Counted from the first letter of the stretch, positions 33,867-43,089 are shown. The stretch: 64,000 nucleotides of DNA from Opacimonas immobilis (GCF_048282545.1 NZ_CP182485.1:1860001-1924000), one strand, 5' to 3'. The notes: generated from the sequence alone by a model not told the origin. A program made the numbers and translations.

Positions 33867-35296
33867 TATGACAAGGCCTTCATTTGTTGAAACGCATCCA
33901 GTGCGCGTTCACGTGATTGTTTTAAGTCAACTATTGGTTTGGGATACTCTTTGCCTAACGTAATTTGACAGGCACGCAAAATATCTTCAGGTGCTGCCCA
34001 GGGTTGATGTATGTATTTTGGTGGAAGACGTTTGAGTTCAGGGCAGTACCGCTTCACATATTCGCCTTGCTTATCGAATTTTTCACCTTGTAACACTGGA
34101 TTAAATACTCTGAAATACGGCGCCGCATCCGCCCCACTACCCGCCACCCATTGCCAGCTTGCGCTATTTGCAGCCATGTCTGCATCGAGCAAGCAGTCCC
34201 AAAACCAGCGCTCGCCTTCACGCCAATCTAGGAGCAAGTTTTTAACCAAAAATGACCCTACAATCATGCGCACTCGGTTGTGCATGTAACCGGTTTGCCA
34301 CAATTCACGCATACCGGCATCGACAATAGGTACACCTGTATGCCCTGTTTGCCATGCTTTTAGTGCATCGGTATCATCTCGCCAAGGAAAGGCATCGAAT
34401 TTGTTGTTAAAATTATCCGTGGGAATGGATGGCCAGTGATACAGCAAGTAATGACTGAATTCACGCCAGCCCAGTTCGGATAAAAACGTATCAAGATGTG
34501 GATTGTCAGGATCGTTTGCATACGCATCTTTTAACGCATACCACACTTGATTGACCGAAATCTCACCAAAGTGCAAATAGGGTGATAACAGTGACGTGCC
34601 TTTAACCGCTGGTAAATTCCGCGTATCTTGATACTTATCCGATGCTTCTTGAATATAGCGAGCGAGCTTATCTTTGGCGCCAGACGCCCCGGGCTGCCAC
34701 ATGGCTTTGATGTGCGTGTCCCAAGGAATACTCGGTAAGAGTGCTAAGTCGTCAATTTCAAGACTGTGGCCGTTACATTGAGCATACTCTAGTGAAGGCG
34801 CCTCCACTGGAAAACGTGGCTCGGGTTGGGCTAAACAGCCTTTGCGATAATACGGCGTGAATACTTTGTAGGGAGTACCGTCTTTTTTGACCACGCTCAT
34901 GGGTTCCCACAACAAATGGCCATTGAAACTTTGTACATCAATGCTTTGTTTTTTTAGGGTTTGTTTGATCTGTGTATCACGCTGAATTTGCCATGGCTCA
35001 TAGCCTCGATTCCAAACAACTGCATTGGCGTTATTCTGCTCGATAAGTTTGGTTAATACTTGTAATGGATCACCTTGTAAGACCAATAAATTACCATCCA
35101 GTGATGCATTGAGCGCTTTTAGTGAATGGTGCAACCACCATTTGCTGGCACCACCTAATTGTGCCAACTCTGGTGCCGAGGTATCGTAAATATAAACCGG
35201 TAATATGCTGCCTGCCTTTGCCGCTGACGTCAAAGCCGGGTTGTCGTCAATGCGTAAGTCGTTTCTAAACCAATGGATCGTAATTCTGTCTGTCAT
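33866..35296 (-). CDS. phrB: CPD photolyase (class I/III type)
   Basis: DNA photolyase of 476 residues from MTDRITIHWFRNDLR; the frame is open 13 codons further, but this Met fits the usual N-terminus. The antenna domain occupies about 1-130, the FAD domain about 200-470. Key segments are TSLLSPYLHFGEIS, TGVPIVDAGMRELWQTGYMHNR and ANSASWQWVAGSGADAAPYFRVFNP, with the Trp-rich and Asn-containing pattern of CPD photolyases. It repairs cyclobutane pyrimidine dimers with blue light. First gene of the minus arm, divergent from cryptochrome DASH across about 56 bases, and coupled to the FeS photolyase. Confidence 0.93.
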   Translation of the reverse strand: MTDRITIHWFRNDLRIDDNPALTSAAKAGSILPVYIYDTSAPELAQLGGASKWWLHHSLKALNASLDGNLLVLQGDPLQVLTKLIEQNNANAVVWNRGYEPWQIQRDTQIKQTLKKQSIDVQSFNGHLLWEPMSVVKKDGTPYKVFTPYYRKGCLAQPEPRFPVEAPSLEYAQCNGHSLEIDDLALLPSIPWDTHIKAMWQPGASGAKDKLARYIQEASDKYQDTRNLPAVKGTSLLSPYLHFGEISVNQVWYALKDAYANDPDNPHLDTFLSELGWREFSHYLLYHWPSIPTDNFNNKFDAFPWRDDTDALKAWQTGHTGVPIVDAGMRELWQTGYMHNRVRMIVGSFLVKNLLLDWREGERWFWDCLLDADMAANSASWQWVAGSGADAAPYFRVFNPVLQGEKFDKQGEYVKRYCPELKRLPPKYIHQPWAAPEDILRACQITLGKEYPKPIVDLKQSRERALDAFQQMKALS

Positions 35297-35352
35297 AGTT
35301 GAACCAAAATTCGGTAAATTCAGTAAAAAATGCAAAATAATGAGGTCGCCAC

Positions 35353-36624
35353 ATGTCCAAAGGTTTATATTGGTTTCAGCATGACTTGCGTTTAGCTGAT
35401 AACAACGCGTTTAATCAAATTGTGTCCCGAGTGGATGCGTTGCATTGTATTTATGTATTGGACGAACAATGGCTTAACACCAATCATTACGGGTTTACCG
35501 CAATTGGCGATCATCGGCTGCGTTTTATTGCTGAATCTTTGCGCGATTTAACGGCACAACTCGAAGCATTAGGCCAAACCTTGCACGTTTATGTAGGTAA
35601 CCCCGTGAACATCATTGAGGAGTTGGTTGCAGAACACACTATTCATGTTGTTGGAAAGCACAGTTATCCAGGTGTGTATGAGCAACGTCAATGGCAAGCG
35701 TTGAAAACCGCCCTACCCAATTGCGGATTTGTTACGGGCAACAGTCATACTTTGTACCACTTTTCTGACTTGCCGTTTACGCTTAATGAAATGCCAGATC
35801 ACTTTACGCCCTTTCGCAAAAAGGTAGAGAAGTTTGCAGAAGTTTCACATCCAGTAACCGCTCCAGCTGTTTTACCTCCTCCCCTTATTTGTCAAAGTAC
35901 TTGGGGCGATGGATATCCAGAATTTTCAGATCCTCCTTCAGTATCCGTCATACAGCATTTGCAAGGTGGCACCACTGCAGGGCTTAAGCAAATCCACTAT
36001 TACATGAATGATACCAAGGCTTTGTTAACTTACAAAGAAACGCGCAATGGCCTTGATGGCTGGGAGTTCTCTAGCAAGCTATCGGCGTGGTTGGCCTGTG
36101 GTTGTTTATCGCCTCGTCAAGTATATTGGGCTGTCAAACGCTTTGAAGAATCGCATCATGCAAATGATTCGACGTATTGGTTGGTGTTCGAAATCTTATG
36201 GCGTGAATTTTTCCAATGGCAGTTGGCTAAATACGGTAAAAAAATGTTTTTCCATCGAGGGATCCAAGACAAAGCCCCTACAGGCAAACACCTTACCAAG
36301 GTGTTACACCAGTGGATCAATGGTACAACCCATTACCCAATCATTAACGCGGCAATGAATCAGTTGCGCTCTACTGGTTTCACGTCAAATCGCGCAAGGC
36401 AGCTGGTGGCGAGTTGTTTCATTCATGAACTAGGTCAAGATTGGCGCTATGGGGCAGCCTATTTTGAGCACATTTTGGTGGATTTTGACCCGTCTGCCAA
36501 TTGGGGGAATTGGCAGTATTTAGCTGGCGTAGGCAGTGATCCTCGCGGGTTACGCCAATTTAATTTACAAAAGCAAACTGATATTTACGATCCACATGGC
36601 ACCTTCATCCGCAACTGGACCTAA
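35353..36624 (+). CDS. Cryptochrome DASH
   Basis: Cryptochrome/photolyase of 423 residues, slightly short for DASH. It begins MSKGLYWFQHDLRLADN, and the C-terminal half shows FEILWREFFQWQLAKYG, RSTGFTSNRARQLVASCF and WGNWQYLAGVGSDPRG, then the end RQFNLQKQTDIYDPHGTFIRNW, which is the DASH pattern. DASH proteins bind FAD and MTHF and repair CPDs in single-stranded DNA or act as light sensors. GAGG lies upstream of the ATG. It overlaps the next photolyase gene by 29 bases in another frame. Confidence 0.9.
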   Translation: MSKGLYWFQHDLRLADNNAFNQIVSRVDALHCIYVLDEQWLNTNHYGFTAIGDHRLRFIAESLRDLTAQLEALGQTLHVYVGNPVNIIEELVAEHTIHVVGKHSYPGVYEQRQWQALKTALPNCGFVTGNSHTLYHFSDLPFTLNEMPDHFTPFRKKVEKFAEVSHPVTAPAVLPPPLICQSTWGDGYPEFSDPPSVSVIQHLQGGTTAGLKQIHYYMNDTKALLTYKETRNGLDGWEFSSKLSAWLACGCLSPRQVYWAVKRFEESHHANDSTYWLVFEILWREFFQWQLAKYGKKMFFHRGIQDKAPTGKHLTKVLHQWINGTTHYPIINAAMNQLRSTGFTSNRARQLVASCFIHELGQDWRYGAAYFEHILVDFDPSANWGNWQYLAGVGSDPRGLRQFNLQKQTDIYDPHGTFIRNWT

Positions 36625-38080
36625 GCCTTCAGTAAACGTTGTCTGGTACAAACGAGATCTAAGGTTATGTGATCACACTCCCTTAAAAGCTCAAGAGTCC
36701 ACAGGGGTACCTACTTTATTATTGTATGTTTTTGAGCCTAGCGTTATGGCTGATTCTCATTACGATGAACGTCATTGGCGCTTTGTGTATCAGTCATTAC
36801 GCGCCATGCAGCAAACACTTGATGATCACAATACATTAATCCTAGTCATGCTGGATGATGTGCAAAATGCCTTCAATCGGTTAGGTCAGTATTTTTTAAT
36901 ACAGAGCATTTTTTCTTATCAAGAAATTGGGCTAGAGATCACGTTTACTCGTGATAAGGCCATGCAACGCTATTGCCGCGAGCAACACATCGATTGGGTT
37001 GAATACCCGCATAGCACAGTCAAGCGTGGCCCAAAGCGGATTGAAGTCTCACAAACACACTGGCATGAAGTCATGCAAGCATCATTGGATACGCCAGATT
37101 TATCAAAAATCTCGTTTGTTCCTAGTCAGTTAATCCAACCCTTGCAAGATGATGTGCCTGATGCCTGGCAACAACCTAATCCATTAATGCAACGTGGTGG
37201 AGAAGCCTGGGCGTGGCGTACGTTTCAAGATTTTTTTGTTGAGCGTGGGCGCAACTATCAAAAACACATCTCTCGCCCACACGATGCGCGTTTTTCATGT
37301 TCGCGGCTCTCGCCCTATTTAGCATGGGGCAACCTGTCTTTACGCCAAGTATATCAATATACCTTAGAGCAAAAATCGAACCTTGCTAAAACGTGGACTC
37401 GCCCCCTTAATGCGATGATTTCTCGCTTGCACTGGCATGATCATTTTTTGCAAAAATTCGAGTGCGAGCCGCAAATGCAATTTTACTGTCGCAATCGAGC
37501 ATATGAACAATACCCTTATGAATCGAATGAGGAATTAGTGGCGACAAGGTTAAATGCATGGCGCGAAGCCAAAACAGGCATTCCAATTATTGATGCCAAC
37601 ATGCGAGCAGTGATCGCTACCGGATATATCAATTTTAGAATGCGCGCGATGTTGGTGTCTTTTTTGACGCTACATATGAATATAGATTGGCGATTAGGAG
37701 TACATCATTTGGCGAAGCAATTTTTGGATTTTGAGCCGGGCATTCATTACCCCCAATTTCAAATGCAAGCTGGGGTGACCGGTATTCACACGATACGTTT
37801 ATACAACCCAGTCAAACAATCTGAAGAAAAGGACGATAAGGGTGTGTTTATAAAAAAATGGTGTCCAGAGCTTGCACAACTGCCTTTAGAACAACTTCAT
37901 ACACCGTGGCGTGTTGAGCAGAACTATGACCTATTCAGTCCAGTTGTCGATGCCCCTGATTATCCAAATCCTATTATTGATGTCGATCACACAGCCAAAC
38001 TCGCACGAGAGCGTGCATGGTCGTTTCGTGAGCGTGATGATGTAAGAGCTGAAGCTCGCCGTCTGCTGACATTTGCTTAA
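36596..38080 (+). CDS. Fourth photolyase/cryptochrome-family protein
   Basis: Photolyase-family protein of 494 residues from MAPSSATG, with the antenna-type start VNVVWYKRDLRLCDHTPL. The FAD domain (about 210-470) contains SCSRLSPYLAWGNLSLRQVYQYT, TGIPIIDANMRAVIATGYINFRMRAM and FEPGIHYPQFQMQAGVTGIHTIRLYNPVKQSEE. It is clearly diverged from the two upstream paralogues: the usual WQW before the Gly-rich loop is YPQFQMQAG. It matches a clade annotated as cryptochrome/photolyase with no fixed function. The upstream part of the frame (from 36536) lies inside the DASH gene and is not used. The substrate is unknown. Confidence 0.88.
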   Translation: MAPSSATGPKPSVNVVWYKRDLRLCDHTPLKAQESTGVPTLLLYVFEPSVMADSHYDERHWRFVYQSLRAMQQTLDDHNTLILVMLDDVQNAFNRLGQYFLIQSIFSYQEIGLEITFTRDKAMQRYCREQHIDWVEYPHSTVKRGPKRIEVSQTHWHEVMQASLDTPDLSKISFVPSQLIQPLQDDVPDAWQQPNPLMQRGGEAWAWRTFQDFFVERGRNYQKHISRPHDARFSCSRLSPYLAWGNLSLRQVYQYTLEQKSNLAKTWTRPLNAMISRLHWHDHFLQKFECEPQMQFYCRNRAYEQYPYESNEELVATRLNAWREAKTGIPIIDANMRAVIATGYINFRMRAMLVSFLTLHMNIDWRLGVHHLAKQFLDFEPGIHYPQFQMQAGVTGIHTIRLYNPVKQSEEKDDKGVFIKKWCPELAQLPLEQLHTPWRVEQNYDLFSPVVDAPDYPNPIIDVDHTAKLARERAWSFRERDDVRAEARRLLTFA

Positions 38081-38340
38081 AGGTTATTATCTTCTAGATA
38101 TTGATTGAGAACTCGAATCTGACCTTTTTTGTACGCTGCGTAGGTTATGCGTAACGCATTTGACAGGATTTCAGAATCAGACCAACCCGTTTTTTCATTT
38201 AATTCTGAGTAACATTTTAGGGCTTTCGGGCTGACATAGCCACGTACCATTTTGCGACCAAGGGCTTTTTGCTTTTCACGAAAGCGCTTTTGCTTTTCAG
38301 CATTGGCGTTAGGATTCTTTTTTCTTTTTGTCGGTTGCAT
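38077..38340 (-). CDS. Small basic hypothetical protein, possibly DNA-binding
   Basis: An 87-residue protein from MQPTKRKK (frame open 15 codons more). The N-terminus is very basic (TKRKKNPNANAEKQKRFREKQKALG), and the later part predicts strand-helix-helix (GYVSPKALKCYSELNEKTGWSDSEILSNALRITY), which recalls ribbon-helix-helix proteins. It converges on the fourth photolyase gene with a 4-base stop overlap, and is divergent from fabA. No certain homologue comes to mind. Confidence 0.55.
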   Translation of the reverse strand: MQPTKRKKNPNANAEKQKRFREKQKALGRKMVRGYVSPKALKCYSELNEKTGWSDSEILSNALRITYAAYKKGQIRVLNQYLEDNNL

Positions 38341-38479
38341 AGATAGGTCCTTATGTAAGTGTCTAGGATAATCAAACCCCAGCAAAATAAAAAGTAAAAA
38401 CTACCTGATAACTGTTCAGACTTGTCACAAGCGTCCTTGTCATATAAATTACGCACTGCATTTTATAAAGGAACATTAC

Positions 38480-38998
38480 ATGACCTTAGATCAGAACAGT
38501 TATACAAAAGAAGAATTACTCGCTTGTAGTCAAGGTGAATTATTCGGCCCAGGTAACAGTCAACTACCTGCCCCGAACATGCTCATGATGGATCGCATTG
38601 TATCTATTACCGATGATGGTGGTGAGCACGGTAAAGGCTATATTGAAGCAGAACTCGATATTACTCCTGATCTTTGGTTTTTTGATTGCCACTTCCCTGG
38701 TGACCCAGTCATGCCAGGATGTTTAGGTCTAGACGCAATGTGGCAGTTGGTTGGTTTTTTCTTGGGTTGGTCAGGTGGCCCGGGTAAAGGTAGAGCATTA
38801 GGTGTAGGTGAAGTAAAATTCACTGGTCAAATCTTACCGACAGCCAAAAAAGTAAGCTACAAAATCACGATGAAACGTGTGATTAAACGCAAGCTATTTA
38901 TGGGTATGGCTGATGGTGAAGTATCGGTTGATGGGCGTGTGATTTATACCGCTAAAGATTTGAAAGTTGGTTTGTTCCAGGACACGTCTGCTTTCTAA
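38480..38998 (+). CDS. fabA: 3-hydroxydecanoyl-ACP dehydratase/isomerase FabA
   Basis: FabA of 172 residues, the normal length, nearly the E. coli sequence in its core. The active-site His is in FFDCHFPGDPVMPGCLG and the catalytic Asp in GLDAMWQLVGFFLGW. It dehydrates 3-hydroxydecanoyl-ACP and isomerises the trans-2 product to cis-3, the branch to unsaturated fatty acids, in the cytosol. It sits next to rmf as in E. coli and ends at a bidirectional terminator. The promoter region is upstream of 38480. Confidence 0.97.
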   Translation: MTLDQNSYTKEELLACSQGELFGPGNSQLPAPNMLMMDRIVSITDDGGEHGKGYIEAELDITPDLWFFDCHFPGDPVMPGCLGLDAMWQLVGFFLGWSGGPGKGRALGVGEVKFTGQILPTAKKVSYKITMKRVIKRKLFMGMADGEVSVDGRVIYTAKDLKVGLFQDTSAF

Positions 38999-39017
38999 AA
39001 AACCTTGGTACACATAC

Positions 39018-39046
39018 AAAAAAGGGAAGCATCGCTTCCCTTTTTT
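39018..39046. terminator. Bidirectional terminator between fabA and rmf
   Basis: AAAAAAGGGAAGC, loop ATC, then GCTTCCCTTTTTT: perfect 13-base arms with T-runs on both strands, so it ends both the plus-strand fabA and the minus-strand rmf transcripts. Confidence 0.9.
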
Positions 39047-39059
39047 GTTGGTAATTTGT

Positions 39060-39236
39060 TTAGCGCATACCAAATGTTGATATTCGCTCTTCTACTGCCT
39101 CTCGCCAACCGCCTAACCATTCTGAACGTGCATCTGTTTCAGTGAATGGACAATTTTCTTTAGCGCGACCCGCAATACCAGCCTGATAACCTTTTGCATG
39201 TGCACGGGCCATTTTGTCCCTTTTTTGTCTCTTCAT
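39060..39236 (-). CDS. rmf: Ribosome modulation factor Rmf
   Basis: Ribosome modulation factor of 58 residues from MKRQKRDKMARAHAKGYQAG, close to E. coli Rmf (ERAHQRGYQAG, CP, and GGWREA patterns kept). It dimerises 70S ribosomes to 100S in stationary phase. Start: GAGGT is directly before an ATG and 7 bases before the second ATG; the second is used because spacing is right. Conserved position beside fabA. The 15-17 base palindrome at 39273 is a possible operator. Confidence 0.93.
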   Translation of the reverse strand: MKRQKRDKMARAHAKGYQAGIAGRAKENCPFTETDARSEWLGGWREAVEERISTFGMR

Positions 39237-39272
39237 TGGCATACCTCAATATGATATAGAATTACTATGTAT

Positions 39273-39289
39273 GTTGAATATCATTCAAC
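39273..39289. promoter_or_regulatory. Palindrome upstream of rmf
   Basis: GTTGAAT-ATC-ATTCAAC, perfect 7-base arms, 37 bases before the rmf start. The dyad looks like an operator for a dimeric regulator and overlaps the likely rmf promoter. The regulator is unknown; it does not resemble a CRP site. Confidence 0.4.
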
Positions 39290-39323
39290 TTTATTATAAG
39301 TACTCCTGTTCAAAACGAGATGC

Positions 39324-39347
39324 AAGAGGACAGCTATCCTCTTTTTT
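39324..39347 (+). terminator. Orphan plus-strand terminator-like hairpin
   Basis: AAGAGGA, loop CAGCTA, TCCTCTT, then four more T, on the plus strand between rmf and DUF3466, both on the minus strand. No plus-strand gene ends here. It may end a short transcript antisense to rmf or be unrelated. Confidence 0.4.
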
Positions 39348-39444
39348 GGGTTATATCTTAAAGTACTGAAAAGATTAATAAATAATCAATAAATCAATTT
39401 GTAATAAAACTGTCATTTTTAGATGAAACAGTAATAACAATAGT

Positions 39445-41157
39445 TCACTTGCGTCGTCTAAATGCTAACAAACCTAGAGTCAACAAAGCCCACAGAGACG
39501 ATGATGCGCCCTTTCGCTCAGGAATAATATTATCTTGTGCATCGCAATCAATGACCTCGCCATCTGCTAATGGCTCTAATAGTACAGGAATAATTTTATC
39601 TACCATAACTGCCTGACCATCATCGTCCGTGACCAGTTCACCGCGTACATTACGCGCTTGCCGATTGACTAATGCATTCGCAAGAATAACGTTATCATCG
39701 TTAATGGCTTGCGCACTGACAATAGTATATGGCGCTTCACAACCAATCGCATCGTTCAAATCAATAAACTCATTTGTATCCGCGTAATATATAAAGCCAT
39801 GACGACGACGGTTTTGCACATTTGCCGACTCGACCTCGCCTTCACCCACGATAATATTATTGTTATTTATATCGCGACCTAAGCTAGCTGAGCCTGGGAA
39901 AAAGTCATCTGGGAATGTCGCTTGCTGGGCATCTAAGTCATATAAATAAAACTTGGTACGGACCGTGCCATTTACCTCACGAGAATAAAAACCGGTCACC
40001 ATATTACTGTCATTTACGTCGTAAGCTGAACTGGGTGTTTGACCGTTTTCATTCAGAAAAGGAGTAGTTTGTCCGTCAGCAAATATCGCTGCGGTTAAGA
40101 ACCTTTGAATATCGCCATTGCTGTCGGCGAACGAAGATTCGCCCACAATAGTACCCGAGTCATTAATTGCCCGCGCATTACTGTAATAAATGCGTTCAAT
40201 GGAATCATTAGGGTCACGCACAAAATCAAATGGGTAGGCAAAACTTTCCTGGTCGATGATTTGACCTGAGCTGTCCACTTCCCACTTCACTGCTTGTCTA
40301 AAATTAGTGGTTGCTAAAGCATTATTTCGAGCAATATTGCGATAACATGCCTCTAGAGGCTGATCGCCTCTTACAGTTTCATCATTACAGTCGTCAATTA
40401 AGACTTGAAACTGATTTGATATCGCAATTGTTTGATGCCCCACCACATGACGATTGCTATTGACTCCATTTGCTTCACTGACACCGCCAAGTGCAGCCTC
40501 AGCAGGAGTTAACTCAACAATGTTTCCATTTAGATTAATGAAACCGCGACGCTCGAACTCTGGTAAAACAAAGGTAATTTGTGTATCGTCGGCGTTAGTG
40601 TAATTTAGCTTATCAAACATGCCTTCACTGGTACCGACATAAAGGCTTGGAGATATCGCATCATTAATGTAGATATCTGGTCCAAAAGTATAACCATTGG
40701 TCTCATCGCGTTCTTCATCAAAACCGATCACACGTTGTGCCACCTGTCCATCTATTAGGTAAGATTGATATAAAGCAATTTGTTGAACAAATACATTATT
40801 TTCTCGAGAACCACTGCGCGCAAGGGCCACTAAATAGTTGTAATCATCAAAATTGGGATTGCCAGCACGTGCCGCATCAATATCGGTTAAGTTGTCTTGA
40901 AGGGTTTGCGAATCAAAGTTAATCAATGAAAAATCTAGTGGAGGATTGTAATGGTCTTGCACTACCACTCCAGGATTGCCTTGTTCATCAAGCGTTTGTG
41001 CAAACACATTGACACCGAGTTCTTCAGTGGGTAACTCGACCACAGAGTAAGTTGCAGCAAGGCTTGAAAATGACATTGAGATTGCCATTCCAAGCGCGGA
41101 AAGGTTAAGTGGCTTAGTCATGGCTGATAATGGACCTCGTGCTGAATGGTTCTTCAT
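39445..41157 (-). CDS. DUF3466-family secreted protein with C-terminal anchor
   Basis: Protein of 570 residues known as DUF3466 in Vibrio and Alteromonadales, found between uup and rmf, as here. A signal peptide (about residues 1-35; the start could be MTKPLNLSA at residue 13) precedes YSVVELPTEELGVNVFAQ. The interior repeats short GxxxxxxDINNNNIIVGEG-type elements, as in beta-rich secreted proteins. The end has a hydrophobic segment SSLWALLTLGLLAF and RRRK, like a GlyGly-CTERM or PEP-CTERM sorting tail, though the Gly pair is replaced by GASS. Function unknown. It abuts uup (3 bases). Confidence 0.85.
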   Translation of the reverse strand: MKNHSARGPLSAMTKPLNLSALGMAISMSFSSLAATYSVVELPTEELGVNVFAQTLDEQGNPGVVVQDHYNPPLDFSLINFDSQTLQDNLTDIDAARAGNPNFDDYNYLVALARSGSRENNVFVQQIALYQSYLIDGQVAQRVIGFDEERDETNGYTFGPDIYINDAISPSLYVGTSEGMFDKLNYTNADDTQITFVLPEFERRGFINLNGNIVELTPAEAALGGVSEANGVNSNRHVVGHQTIAISNQFQVLIDDCNDETVRGDQPLEACYRNIARNNALATTNFRQAVKWEVDSSGQIIDQESFAYPFDFVRDPNDSIERIYYSNARAINDSGTIVGESSFADSNGDIQRFLTAAIFADGQTTPFLNENGQTPSSAYDVNDSNMVTGFYSREVNGTVRTKFYLYDLDAQQATFPDDFFPGSASLGRDINNNNIIVGEGEVESANVQNRRRHGFIYYADTNEFIDLNDAIGCEAPYTIVSAQAINDDNVILANALVNRQARNVRGELVTDDDGQAVMVDKIIPVLLEPLADGEVIDCDAQDNIIPERKGASSSLWALLTLGLLAFRRRK

Positions 41158-41160
41158 ATT

Positions 41161-43089
41161 TTAACTACCGCTTATTTGTTCTTGTAATGCTTCTAGTTCG
41201 TCCCAACGTTCATAAGCTGTATCTAGCTGAGCTTGACATTCAGATAGCGCAGTAAACACTGGTTGTTGGTCAGCAGGTGTCTGAGCAAAAAAATCGCTGC
41301 TATTGATCTGCGTTTCTAGTGTTTGTAATTCTGCTTCTAATCGTTCAATGGTACTTGGAAGCTGCTCTAATTCTCGTCTATCTTTGTATGATAACTTGTT
41401 ACTGGTTTTTGTGACAGATTTTGTTTGGCTTTTAGGACTCTGGCCAGTCACATTAGTTCCAGAAGCGGATCGTTCTGATGCTTTTTTGTCCTGTTCAGCA
41501 TACCAACTGTGCGCTGCGCTATACCCACCCACAAATTCAGACAGCCTTCCATCACCCTCAAAGACCAGTGAACTCGTCACGACGTTATCGATAAATTCTC
41601 GGTCGTGACTGACCAAAATGACACTGCCCTCATAATCAACCAGCAATGACTCCAACAGTTCAAGTGTTTCAACATCCAAATCATTAGTGGGTTCATCCAA
41701 AATCAGTAAGTTGGAAGGTTTCAGCATCAGTTTTGCAAGCAGTACGCGGTTTTTCTCACCACCGGATAAGGCACTGACTGGGGCTTTAATTCGGTCTGGG
41801 GTAAACAAGTAATCTTGTAAATAGCTAATAATATGACGCGGTCGACCATTTACCATGACTTCTTGTTTGCCATCCGCAACACAATCCGCGACGGTGGCAT
41901 TCAAATCGAGAGCTTCGCGATGTTGATCAAAATACGCAATTTCAAGATTGGCACCTTGTATTATAGAGCCACTATCGGGCTTTATTTCACCTAACAATAA
42001 ACGGATCAACGTCGATTTGCCGCAACCATTGTCACCGATAAAAGCGATTTTATCGCCACGTGCAATGTAGAGATTCAAATCGTTAACAATGGTTTTGCCT
42101 TCAATTTGATAATGTAAACCTTCTACTTCAAAAACTCGCTTACCTGATGGTGCCACGGATTGGCTTGCAATTTTGGCACTCCCCTGCACTTTTCTGCGAG
42201 CACTGTGTTGTTCGCGTAGTTTTTTGAGCGCTCTTACACGCCCTTCATTTCGGGTGCGACGAGCTTTGATGCCTTGTCTGATCCACACTTCTTCTTGAGC
42301 GAGTTTTTTGTCAAACTGAGCGTTATGCTCTTCTTCTACTGCCAGATCATGGGCTTTTTTGTCAAGGTAGGTGGCATAGTCACCAGGATAAGATGTTAAC
42401 TGCCCTCGGTCGAGATCGACAATCCGCGTCGCCATACTGCGAATAAACGCCCTATCATGGCTAATAAATACGATGCACCCTTGATATTGCGTTAATGATT
42501 GCTCCAGCCATTTGACCATAGCTATATCGAGGTGGTTAGTTGGTTCATCTAACAATAAAATGTCAGGTTTTGTGACCAACGCTCTCGCCAGTGCAGCCTT
42601 ACGTCGCCAGCCACCAGAAAGCGTGGATAAGGATACTTCTGCTGGTAATTTGAGCAAACTCAAAGTAGCAGCGATCGCATTCTCAAACTGCCAAGCGTTG
42701 TGAGTATCCAGTTGTTCTTGAAATTGGGTTAAACGTTGAATGTTTTGCTCAGAAGGGTCTTGAGCGACAAGGTTGGATTGTTCGTGATATGCTTGTAACA
42801 GTTTACCAACTTCAGCCAGCCCTTCAGCTACATAATCAAACAGAGTCATTTCGACAGATTCGGGTGGATCTTGCGGCAGTCTTGCTATCGATATGCCATT
42901 TTCGACGACCCGTTGACCGTCATCTAGAATGACTTCTCCCGCAATGACTTTCATTAACGTGGATTTGCCAGAGCCGTTTCGTCCAACAATACACACGCGC
43001 TCTTTGGACTCAAGCACCAAATCAATACCGTCTAATAAAGGAGGCTGACCATAAATCACCGTACCTTGGCGAATTTGAAATACACTCAT
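41161..43089 (-). CDS. uup: ABC-F ATPase Uup
   Basis: Soluble ABC-F protein of 642 residues from MSVFQIRQ (the frame is open 14 codons upstream, overlapping the glutaredoxin-like gene; the chosen Met keeps the usual short N-terminus). Two ATPase domains: GRNGSGKST, LSGGWRRK, DEPTNHLD in the first and GDNGCGKST, LSGGEKNRV, DEPTNDLD in the second. A charged linker lies between them and a C-terminal coiled coil (about 560-640) follows. It acts at ribosomes and in DNA branch-point handling. It overlaps the preceding gene by 4 bases and is followed by DUF3466. Confidence 0.95.
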   Translation of the reverse strand: MSVFQIRQGTVIYGQPPLLDGIDLVLESKERVCIVGRNGSGKSTLMKVIAGEVILDDGQRVVENGISIARLPQDPPESVEMTLFDYVAEGLAEVGKLLQAYHEQSNLVAQDPSEQNIQRLTQFQEQLDTHNAWQFENAIAATLSLLKLPAEVSLSTLSGGWRRKAALARALVTKPDILLLDEPTNHLDIAMVKWLEQSLTQYQGCIVFISHDRAFIRSMATRIVDLDRGQLTSYPGDYATYLDKKAHDLAVEEEHNAQFDKKLAQEEVWIRQGIKARRTRNEGRVRALKKLREQHSARRKVQGSAKIASQSVAPSGKRVFEVEGLHYQIEGKTIVNDLNLYIARGDKIAFIGDNGCGKSTLIRLLLGEIKPDSGSIIQGANLEIAYFDQHREALDLNATVADCVADGKQEVMVNGRPRHIISYLQDYLFTPDRIKAPVSALSGGEKNRVLLAKLMLKPSNLLILDEPTNDLDVETLELLESLLVDYEGSVILVSHDREFIDNVVTSSLVFEGDGRLSEFVGGYSAAHSWYAEQDKKASERSASGTNVTGQSPKSQTKSVTKTSNKLSYKDRRELEQLPSTIERLEAELQTLETQINSSDFFAQTPADQQPVFTALSECQAQLDTAYERWDELEALQEQISGS

